Positions 22,601-33,464 of a stretch of 33,464 bases of DNA are shown piece after piece. Numbering within the stretch: position 1 is the stretch's first letter; each line of letters begins with the position of its first letter. The notes beneath the pieces were generated by a model that was not told the origin of the DNA, did not search any database, and worked only from the letters and a program-made list of their open reading frames with translations. A program made the translations under genes and the position numbers. This DNA is from JBFJVZ01 sp041623895 (lineage in GTDB: Bacteria > Planctomycetota > Planctomycetia > Pirellulales > Pirellulaceae): positions 1-33,464 of the forward strand of contig JBFJVZ010000020.1 in assembly GCA_041623895.1 (NCBI GenBank), read 5' to 3'.

Positions 22601-25600
22601 ACTTACTCACCCCTGGCAAGCTATTGAGGTACGGATCATGCGTCGCTCCCCAACAGAATTCGCGTTGCGCCGCCGCTTCTTGCACCAAACGCCCTTGCTT
22701 ATCGCCATTGCCGCGACAGGATTGACAATGACACCGTGTCACGCGGCTGATCCGCTTGATTACGGTGAACTCGATTCCGAAAAGTTTTTGGGCGACGTAC
22801 AGACGTTGGCAATTGTCGATGCTCCGGAAGTCTTCACCGAAGGCCCCGCGGTCGACCGCGCAGGAAATGTTCTGTTCACCAATGTTGCGGCCAGCAAAAT
22901 CCTGAAATGGTCGCCAAAGACAACACAACTATCCGTCTTCCGAGAGGGCAGCAACGAGACAAACGGGTTGTACTTCACTCCCGGCGGTCACCTGCTGGCC
23001 TGCGAAGGCGGTGCGCGACGAATCACCAGAACGAACATGACGACTGGCGAAATCACTGTGCTGGCCGACGGTTACCAAGGTCGCCCGTTTGCTAAACCCA
23101 ATGATCTTTGCATGGACGGCAAAGGTCGTATCTATTTCACATCACGATCGGGAGTCAAAGATCCGGAGGGTGAAAACGCCAAAGCCGTCTATCGGATCGA
23201 TCCGGATGGAACGGTCACACAATTGCTTCGTTGGCCCGATGTCCACATGCCCAATGGCATCGTGATCTCGCCGGACGACAAACGCCTGTATCTGATCGAG
23301 GCCCATCCGGATGCCGGCCATCACCGCGACATTCGCGTCTACGATCTGAATCCCGACGGCAGTTTGAGCAACGGTCGCATCCTGATCGACTTTTATCCAG
23401 GCCGCAGCGGCGATGGAATGTGTATCGATGCGGAAGGCAATTTGTACGTTGCCGCAGGACTTCACAAAACGCGAAACACCAGCGAGACACTCGACACGCG
23501 ACCTGGGATTCACGTGATTTCACCGGCCGGACAACTGATTGCCTGGCGGGAAACCTCGGAAGACACGATCACCAACTGCACGTTCGGTGGTGAAGACCTG
23601 CAAACTCTGTACATCACTTGCGGGACGCGGTTGCTGAGCATTCGCACGGGCATCCCCGGCAAGGCCAGCTATCGCCCGCAGCAATAGCGCCCGCAGCAAT
23701 AGCCTCACAGTTCCTTCCACAATCCGGCGTGTGGCGGCGGGAAGTATCCCTCTTCGTTCGCCTTGACTGGAGGCGGGCTGTCATGGTTCAGATCCTCGGG
23801 CGCTGCGCAGAACTGAAACTGTGATTGGGTCACGTCTTCCCAAGTCACGATCTGATTCATGTGCGCCGCCGCGCGACCCATCAGTGAGGCGTAATCGGAG
23901 TACACCGCCCGCTTTGCTTCGTTGTGCGGTTTGTCGTTGCGGATGCTGTCGATGAAGCTAATCCATTCGTAATCCCAGGGAGTTTGTGTGTCTTCCTTCG
24001 GCGTCCAGGCAATGTTGTCGCTGTCGATCCGATGATCTTTGAACATGTGAACCGTTGCCGCGTGGACGTTTCCGGAGAACTGCCCCGCTCGCTTGGATCC
24101 GTGGACATACGTGGCGAACTCGCTGTGCCCCTTGAGCGCGCGGCGGAACCCACAAAAGGCTTTCTTGCCGTTGGGGAAGGTGAACTCCATGGAGTACATG
24201 TCAAGATTCTGGCCGTGGTCTTCGCTGCCAACTTCGCGACCGCCGAAAGCATGACAGGAGAGCGGCCAATCATCCATCAACCAACAGCACTCGTCGATCT
24301 GGTGAATCAGGTTGTCGACCATATGCCCGGAGCCGACCCAAAACAAGTTGACCTTACCAAACTTCAGCTGCTCGACCAGATCATTGGATTTGTCGCCCTG
24401 GTCCTTCATCCAGCGACGTCCGGTCAACCGGTTGGCTCGAATATACGAGAGCTCTCCCAACTCGCCGTCCCGGATCTTGTCGATCAAAGCTGCTCGAGCC
24501 GGAGAGTGACGGCACTGCAAGCCGGCGGCGATCTTGACCCCGTTTGCTTCCGCCGCTTCGCCGGCTCGGAGCATCCGCTGCAGACCTCCGGGATCGGTCG
24601 CAAACGGTTTTTCCATGAACACGTTGATCCCTTTACTGACCGCATACTCGACGTGCACGGGCCGAATGTAAGCGCGGGTCGTGCACATGGCGACGTCACC
24701 CGGTTTCAGCAGATCGATCGCTTGCTTGTAGGCCTCGAAGCCCAGGAACTTTCGATCGTCGGAAACATCGATGCTGTCAGGATACTTCTCGCCAAGCGCC
24801 ACCAGCTTGCTTTCGATCTGACTTTCATGCAGATCAGCCATTGCGAACAGCTTGATCGGTCCTTGGTTACTGGTATTGAGCGCGTTGGCAACCGCGCCGG
24901 CACCACGATTGCCGCAGCCAATCAGTGCCAGGCGAATGGTATTGTCTTCCGCCGCATGCACCGCTGGCGGCGAATAGGTCAGCGCCGTCGTCCCTGCCAG
25001 CAACACACTTGCCTTGCGAATGAATTCCCGTCGATCTGATTTGGAAACATCGTGATGGTCAGACATCGGACTTCCTCATTGAGGGGGACAAGTTGGATCA
25101 AGGGGAATCTATTCTACTGAGTTTCTTTGCTTCTGCCGGACTTTGATTTCCTGTGATCACTTCTTGACCATTGCGTCCCGGTCAAGCCGGCTGGCGCCAG
25201 CGAGTTTTCCCAGCATCATTTCAACTCGCTGCGGTTCCCGAGACGCACGGTTCGATTTCTCTGACGGATCGTCAGTGATATTGAAAAGCTCGATCGACTG
25301 ATTCGGTTTTGTGCCGCTGACGACAAGCTTCCAGTCTGCCAGACGCAGCGACGATGCCCGCCATCGCGGCCCAGCAATGTAAATGGCTCTCGCCGGCAAA
25401 GGCTCGGCATCCAGCAACATCGGAGCCAAGTCTGTGCCGTCCCACTTCAGCTCTTGTTTGGCACGATAACCGGCAAGATGACAAAACGTGGGCATCCAAT
25501 CGCAGATGAACACCGGTGAATCGACTTTGCCGACACGAATTCGATCGGGCCAAGACACGATTGTCGGGACACGCGTGCCGCCTTCGTAAATCGTTCCCTT

Positions 25601-28600
25601 TTGACCGCGTAGCGGATGGTTGTTGCCCGGCAGCTTACCGCTGGGACAGCCGTCGTCGGGATAAGGCTGCGTGTTGTTGGTCGCGGTGCTTCCGCCATTA
25701 TCGCTGGTGAATACGAACAGGGTGTCGTTGCGAACACCTGCTGCTTCCAAAGCTGAAAGAATTCGTCCCAGTGAATCGTCCAGGTGCATCACGCAGGCGG
25801 CGTAGTGACGCGGTACTTCGCCGCTGATCGACGCGGGCACTTTATCCAGCCACTCCTGAGGTTCCTTCAGCGGCAAGTGCACGGCGGTCAGCGGCACGTA
25901 CAGAAAGAAGGGCGAATCACCGCGTGCCTGAATCCAGTTCACAGCTTCATCGGCAAGCAAATCAGTCACGTGCCCCTTCTCTTCCAGCAATTCGCCGTTG
26001 CGATGCCAGGTGATCGAGAAAGGACCTTTCTTGTAGCGGTGATTCCAGGGACTGACTCCACCAGCCAGCGATCCGTAAGCGTGCTCAAAACCAAAGTGAT
26101 TCGGTCCCCACTCGGACTTGGAACCGAGATGCCATTTTCCGATCAAGCAGGTGTCGTAACCTTGTGCACGCAGCGCGGTAGCCAGCGTCACGGTATCCCA
26201 TGGCAAAGCACGTTCGTTGGTTGGCGTTGTCACACCGAAGCGACTCCAGCAACGACCGGTTAGCAAACCAGCCCTGGTTGGGCTGCAGACCGGTGCAACA
26301 TAGTGCTGCGTTAATTCAAGTCCTTCACTGGCAAGCCGGTCCAGATGCGGCGTGGGCGCGTTGCCGCCATGAAACCCAACGTCCGCCCAACCCAGATCAT
26401 CAGCAATCATGAAGACAATGTTCGGTGGCGCAGGCCTCTGCTCTGCCGCTGAAACAAGAGACGACGCGTTAGCAGCCAACAACAGGAAGCAGAACGAGAC
26501 GAATGCCATTGCTTGAGTTTTCATGTTGGTGGATTGACCTTTCGTGCAGCCGAACACAGCCAAGGGGTTGGCACCGTAAACGAGTGCTCTGCCAGGATTT
26601 GATCTTCGGGGTCAGCCGCTGAGCCCACGGTTCTTGTTGCAGGAACCGGACGCTAGCGCGTGCCGGCTGATGGTGTTCGCGCGTTCTGTTGTTGTTCGCG
26701 TTTTTTTACGTCCTTGGGGTGCTTGGAAAACGATTCGAACACGTCGCCAACGACGCGATCAGCCAGTTGGCCGAGTTCGCTTAGGATAATGGGTTCGGCT
26801 TCGGGGGCCAGCTTGGAGGTGTTCGGTTCGTAACCGCCGACTTGATAAGCTTCCTGGGTCGCGATGTAGCCGACGTGTCCGTTCGCGTAGCCGATGATGA
26901 TCGGGATAGCGCGGTCGGCAATCGCTTTTTCCAGCTTGATACCGTATTCGACCATCGGCTCGCCGGGCATCGTCAGCAGCAGATAAGGTCCGATCTTCAT
27001 CGCCTGCAATTCGGCCTTGATGCGACCCTCTTTGCCTGGCAATGCGACAATTTTTCCGGCGACTCGGATCTGATAAAACTCGCTACGCTGTTTCAGTTCT
27101 TCGCGCGTTACATTGCGGGCCAAGGCACGGACGACCGCGCCGCCCAGATCACGGCCAGCCCATTGGATGTCAGCTTCATCCGCACAGCGATAGGGATAAC
27201 CGGGCAGATTCGGTCGGATGTCGCCGGCACAGCCCTGCAGGAACAGGGAACTGGTCTCCCCGCCGTAACACATTTCCACAAACGCTTGCGCCTCACCCGG
27301 AAAATCCGCACTCATTTTTGGATAACCATTTGGATACGGCAGCGACCCCTTATCTCCCCAAGTGAAGAAACAGGGGTGACAAACCGCATGCATCAGAACC
27401 GCCAAAGGCGTCAATGAGTTGCCGTCGTCAAACCGCAACACTTTCACACGTGGATCGTTTGGTCCATCTGGATTCAGCCTCACGACAGCTCTTCCGTTGA
27501 TCACTTTGCGGCGATTGATACCGAACGTGATTCGATCCTCGCCGTAACCGACGCTGACCGGCCGCATGTTGGACGCGGCACGTTTTGCCGCGGCGCCAAG
27601 CTTATCGATCAATTGCCGCAACCACTGCGAATCAGCATCGCAGGGTGGTCCCGAGTGATTGTGAGATGCCGCAATCAAAATGTTTGCGGCGGGCACATCT
27701 GTCACTTTTTCAATTCGCTGACGCGCCGGTTTGACAATCACGTCGTAGGCGCCGAGCAAATCCATGGTCACGATCGCGGCTTTCGTTTCACCATCGTCCA
27801 GGATCAATACTCCGGCACGAAGCGGGTCACGGACGCCGGTGACGATGCGGCGATGACCAGCGACTTCCGTTCCCTGCACTTCATCCGGCGTGATATCGAC
27901 CTTGGCCACGCCCGCTTTCAGGTTTGACTCAGCGGTGAACTGACCGTCGGCCGCGCTGACGTCCAAGGCGGCACAGTCGGTGAAGACAAGAACGACGATC
28001 GGGAACAACAATGAGGGTTTCATGTTTTTGATTCGCTTCTTGATTCAATTGGAATCAGTGAGTTTCTTTAAGTCGGGCAGGTCATAATAACGCAGGACGC
28101 CGTGAACGGCATTGTGCAACTGCGAGTGTGCACGGCTGGATCGCATGAGTTCACGCCAGGAATTCAGGCTGCCTTTGGTGTCGACTGTGGAGATCAGGTT
28201 TGGCTGCAACGCCGCCGCATGCCAGGCCGCTGGTCCGAATTCTCCAGCGGAGATCAGACGAACAGAATCGCCGCTGTGCTGCTTCCTTAACCAATCGGCG
28301 CAACCGAGCATGTCTTCGGTCCGCATTGCCAAGAAAGAGCGGCCCAACATATAAGCGATGTAGTAATCCGCGCCGAAGAACCGCCAGTTCCGGGTCTTCG
28401 TTTCGCCGCTGTCACGGACTTCAACAATCAGCACGGGATGACCCTCGGCATTGAACTGCTCTGCTTCTTGGATGGCCGAGTTGATTCCCGCCGGGGGAGT
28501 GATCAGTACCGGTTGGGCGTCTCCCTGTGGCCAATGCAGCGCCGGCAAGACAATGCCGGGTTCCGGATGAAAGATGAGCCCTCGAATCATCGTCGATTGT

Positions 28601-31600
28601 GCCGTGGCAACTTCGGTCGGCTGAGGGAGGGAACCGCGAATCTCTTCAACCCTCGGATTCGGCAATGCCTCCAGTGGCCGAATACCGGTGACCTCTCGCA
28701 CGATCTTGTGTGTCAACTTGGGTCGACGACCGGCAAGTTGTCGCGCGTAGTCGACATACAGTTCAAAGATCGACCGTTCGCGGGGAAGCTTGCGAACTTG
28801 ACCATCGGGTGTGACCTGCAACTCCGCATCGGAGCGGATGGGAACTTCTGCTGGCTCGAAAACTTCGATCTGTCGCCCTTGCAACCAGCGCGCAAAAAAT
28901 CGCACCGCGCCCTCACGCAAGGATCGACTGAAGCCGTGTTTGGCACCCGCTTCGATCAGCTCGATCCGCTCCGGATAGCCGAGCTTTGTGTAAACGCGTT
29001 TGGCTTGTCGAAATGCTTGCCACGTGCCTTGGATCGGAACGAAGTCGTCACTTGCGGCCAAAATTAGCGTCGGCTTCGGAGCCCGGGCAAGGATAAAGTC
29101 GGGATGGTCGAAGCCGTCACGGATCTGGGCAAACAAGTTTTGCTCGGCGTCACCAGGACCGGGGCTTTCGTTCTTACGCCGATGCGTGGTCATGAAGCAA
29201 CCGGGTGCCGCCGCCGCAATTCGTTGGTCGTATGCCATCAGGTAACTGGTCAAATTACCGCCGCCGGAATTGCCGGTGCAGCCGATTCGCTGCGAATCTA
29301 CGTCGGATCGACTACAGAGATAGTCGATTGCGCGAATGGCATCCCAGACCATGTAGCTGGCCAGACTGCGGCCAAGCAATATAGGTGCGACACCGAGCTG
29401 CTGATGTTCGCCGCTGGCTCGTTGCGCTGGATTGCCATCGGCCGCGATGATCTGCTTTCGTTCGCCCTGACCGATGGGGTCAAAGCACAGCACGATGAAA
29501 CCGTTTTGTGCCAGCAAGCGATTGGCGCGTTGATAGTCGCCGTACGCTTTGCCGTTCTCGGCGTGTCCCACCGGATGCAGAATCGCAGGAAACGGACCTT
29601 TACCGCCGGGACGATACACATTTGCGGTGACGTGAAAACCGGGCTGACTCTCCAACAGTACTTTTTCAATCGTAAAACCGCCCTCGTTGATCGTTCCGGT
29701 GACCCGAGCGTTCAGCGGGCAGGGTTCCGGCATTTCGCCCAGTGTCCAACGCAAAAATTTACGTCGCTGTTCTTGGTAGGCGGCGATGGCCTCGCGCGAC
29801 GCCAGTGCGCTCTTCAGTTCTTGTAATCGCCCATCCAAAGCCGCATGAACGTGACCACGCAGGAACGCGCGCATCATCTGCTGCGACGGTTCGGCGGCAA
29901 AGTCCGCCGGCAAGATGCGGTAGTTGCTTTGAGCCCGCGCAGCGATGTTGAAAGCGAAGACGAGCATGGCGGCAAGAGCGAGAGTTTTCAAGAGTTGCCT
30001 GCTGTTGTTCTACGCGGATCATTCCGTGACCGGAAAATCAAGCACACGGATTTTGGCTCTTCCGCCAACGTACTCCCCATCCTTCAATGGGCGGCCGTTG
30101 GCGTTGGGCGAGTCGGATGTTAGCAGTGCCAGTCGACGGCCGTCGGGATGCAGACTGATGCTGCGGCCGTTGGGGAGCTTCTTGCTGGAAAAGAAAGCTT
30201 CGTCGTCTTCGGGACGCCAGAACCAAACGTGGCCTTTGCCGGGAAAGGCACATGAAGTCGCCATTACGAAGCCTTGCGGATGAAAGCGGGCGTCATAGGA
30301 AAAACCATCACTTGTGTCTCCCATCGGCATCTCGCGCCGCTGCTCGCCGCTATCCCAGTCGTAGACAAGCACACACGGCGTTCCTTTAGCAAATCCGCCA
30401 CCCGGTTCTTTTTGGCCGCCGCAAAGCAGCCACTTGCCGGCAGCATCGAAGTGCAGATGCCGGGCTCCGCCACAGTGTTGAATGCGTTCCTTGTCCACGT
30501 CGTGCGAATAAAGAATGCTCGCGTCCAAGCGGCGCGCCTCTTTGCTTTCGGCGAGGTCCCAGTGCCGAACCACTCCTTCCAGATCGCCGGAGACCAGCGA
30601 CTGGCCATCCGGATGAAAACAAACACTGAACACTCGCCGCGGGTGGGGTAACTCGCACTGTAACTTGCCGTCTTCGGTGGACCACAGTCGAACGGCCGAA
30701 CCGTTACCGCCGGTGGCCACAAGTTGCCCATCCGGGCTGACCGCCAGTGCTCGAATCCAACCGTCGTGAGCTTGCGGCAGTCTCCAAATCGGTTGCGGAG
30801 ATTCATCGGCGAAAGGCCAACAAGCCAATTGTCCCCACGAATCGGCCGTCAGCAAACGTTGTTGGCCTGGCTGAAAGTCCAGGCACTGCACCCAGCCGTT
30901 GTGCCCGGTCAGCGGCGAGAGAAGTCGTGGTGGCTCCGCGGTCATGTCCCAACGCTGAATCGTCGCGTCGTAACCGCAGGCGATCAAGAAATGACCGCAC
31001 CCGGAAAACCTCGCCTGCCAAAGCTGGCGATCATGCTCAAGGACAACATCGTTGTCGCTGGGCGTCAGCTGGTATCGTTTGAGCAGTTCGGGAGTCATTG
31101 AAAAAACGCAAGCCGGCAGCTCACGCCAGTTAAGTTAATAGTTCTTTAATCGGACTGCATTCTTCATTGGCGACTGGCAAGGGTTGGCCATTGTTATCGT
31201 ATTCCATCATCCCTTGGGGAATCTCGAGTGCCCGAAACCAGGTGTGGAACAGGTGGCCGATATCGTACTGTTGGCCGTCGATAAACGTGCCCAGTTGGTT
31301 GGTTTTGCCGACAACGTGTCCGGATCGAATCCCGGCGCCGCCCATGACCACTGACCAGGCTTCGGGCCAATGATCGCGTCCGACGTGAGAATTGATTTTC
31401 GGCGTGCGACCGAATTCGCTCATCGCTATCACCAACACATTATCCAACATGCCGCGGTCGTGCAGGTCTTCGATCAGAGCGGCGAACGGCTGATCGAACT
31501 GGGGAATCAGACTCTCACAAGCGTTGAAGTTGTCGCCGTGACTATCCCAAAAATACGAATTCACTTTCACGAAACGGACACCCGCTTCGATCAGCCGCCG

Positions 31601-33464
31601 TCCCATCAACATGTGTCTGCCCAGTGCATGCCGGCCGTAACGGTCCTTGTCTCGTTCGGAAACTTTTGACTCGTCGAATAGATCCATCCGTTTCATCAAG
31701 GTGTCAGCGACATCAAACACGTAACTGTTGGCGTTCGTCCATTCGCGGCGGCGGCGATCGGCAAAGCGGTCGTTAAACATTGTTCGTAGCTCGTTACGAG
31801 CTTCGTTTTCTTCGGGTGTGATCGAATCGCTCTGCAGCAAATTCTCTGGCGGCTTGCCATCGCCGAAGGCGAGTGCCCCGTATTTGGCGGGCAAGAAACC
31901 AGCATCGGCCGTTTTGAAACCTCCACTCATTGGTTTGACCCAACAGTACGGCGGTAGCCCGCTGGATGTGGGTCCCATCAACTTTGCCACGGCCGAGCCC
32001 AGATAGGGATAAACAACACCGCGGTTCTTTGGATCACCGCGATTGATTCGCCCCACTCCGGCCGAATGGCTGTTGTCCTGCGTGTGCATGTTCCGCACGA
32101 TTGACAGATGATGCATCTGCCTGGCGGTGTGTGGCAACAGTTCGCCGATATGAATGCCCGGCACCGAGGTTGGGATTGCTCGGTAAGGTCCTCCGAATTG
32201 CGTGTTGGGTTTGGGATCCCAGCTTTCCAACTGGCTGATACCGCCGTCGAGCCAGACAAACAGGACTTGCTTTTCCTGTTTCTTTAACTCCTCGGCGACG
32301 AGCGGTTCCAACAGCCCACCAAGTCCGCCAACACCAGCCGCGCAAGCAGCGGCACCCAGCAATCGGCGCCGCGAAACGGTGTGTTCTCGCGGTGTGCAAA
32401 GTTGTCGGCAGTTGCTCGGCGGTGGATTCATTTTTTGTTTCCGAATACCCCGTTTAACGCGATGCCGAAAGCGAGGTGGCCTTGCATCCTCGCCTGCGGC
32501 ATCACGTCAAACCTTGGCGTCAGTGATTCACGGAGAACTCCATCGATGTGAGCATTGCCCAGGCGAGTCGTTTCAACGCATTTTTCTTGTGCATATTTTT
32601 CTGCTGCAGTTGCTGGCGCACGATCATTCGCTCCTCATCCTCAGGCAGCCTGCAAAAGATGCTCAGGAAAAGTTCATCGGCGACTTCGTCATCCGGCATC
32701 GTCGACAAACGCTCAATCAAATTTCCGCAGCTCGGTGACAATAGTTCCAGCAACTTTGAATCGTTCAGCAGAAATAATGCCTGCTTGACCGCGGGCGTGT
32801 AATCGATCGCTGGCTCTTTCGGTTCTCCGGCAAACGCTGCCAGAAATCGCGACTTCAGTTCTTTGAAATCTTCGCTTGGCTGGCCTTCATCCCGTGGAGC
32901 GAGACGCTGGAGATTGCCCGTTGCCTGCAACGTGCTCCAGAACAACTGTTCGGCTGTCAGTCGCCGCTGATTGCCTAACTGATAAGACTCTGGCGGCGGA
33001 ACATCGTTGCCGGGCGCCATCCGGCTACTGCGCTGCCAGGTCTGGGATAGTGCGAGCTCTCGCAGCAACCACTTGATGTCAAACTGGTGAGCAGCCAGTT
33101 CATCGGCCAGCAACTCCAGCAGTTCGGGATGCGTGGCCTGGTTGGACGAGTGAAACTGATCGAGCGGCTCAACCAGTCCCCGCCCCATCATCATGAACCA
33201 CATACGATTGGCGATATTTTGGCGGAACAGCCGGTTGTCTGTCGACGGCAGTGCTTCAGCGACCAGCTTAAGTGCACTGAACGATGGCGGGTCGTTCGGA
33301 TCCGGTTTCCGCTTCTTGTTCTGCTTTTCTTCGGCATCTTCGGCGGGCGGATTCGGAATCTCGAATTCTTTTCCCAATGGTATTCGCGGTCCGGTGCTGC
33401 CGGACTGTTCGTCTAAGACCGAAACGAATTCCAGCTTCGCGGTCATTGACTGTTCATTGACGGC

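Overview
The window looks like chromosomal DNA of a marine-type planctomycete, most likely Pirellulales (Rhodopirellula/Blastopirellula relatives). The evidence is two gene sets of the planctomycete-typical DUF1549/DUF1553 plus DUF1501 kind (the first with a complete cytochrome-c domain), a WD40 gene inside one of them, a Cys-type sulfatase, a secreted Gfo/Idh/MocA protein with a twin-arginine signal, many exported enzymes, and generally poor Shine-Dalgarno sequences. This is inferred from gene content; no rRNA or marker phylogeny is available here.

Layout. 1-739 is mostly non-coding, with three copies of a CCGCAGAGGA-type repeat and a broken SRPBCC-domain remnant. 740-3171 (+) is a compact set: a HAMP-like membrane protein, a TadE pseudopilin, a TadG/von Willebrand A protein and a second TadE. 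3151-4452 (-) is a GT4 glycosyltransferase that overlaps the last tadE tail to tail. 4667-7610 (+) holds a ROK sugar kinase and lepA. 8007-11279 (+) holds two ammonium transporters separated by two terminator-like hairpins; a palindrome with NtrC-type spacing lies upstream of the first. 11286-12575 (-) is an MFS exporter, divergent from an ABC exporter pair (12740-15246, +). 15434-19854 (-) is a DUF1549/DUF1553 cytochrome-like protein followed by DUF1501. 19973-20998 (-) is an MprF-type flippase-domain protein. 21208-23687 (+) holds a dihydrolipoyl dehydrogenase and an SMP-30/gluconolactonase. From 23705 to the right end everything is on the minus strand. In transcription order it runs: DUF1553 (cut by the window edge), DUF1501, WD40, two-domain esterase, ceramidase-like hydrolase, sulfatase, Gfo/Idh/MocA.

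How the genes may work together. The right-hand minus-strand run reads like a secreted catabolic locus for a sulfated, esterified glycan or glycolipid: desulfation, deacylation, an amidase-like hydrolase and an oxidoreductase, next to the DUF1553/DUF1501 module that planctomycetes often place beside such genes. The left part is an envelope/appendage module lacking the Tad secretion machinery. The two Amt proteins suggest ammonium scavenging, but no glnK/glnB gene lies beside them.

I do not see a clearly new defence or mobile system. There are no CRISPR arrays, transposases, integrases, tRNAs or rRNAs that I can recognise. The best leads are family members with altered key residues (ceramidase-like, ROK kinase, second esterase domain), the PSD1/DUF1501/WD40 module of unknown function, and the amt leader/terminator region.
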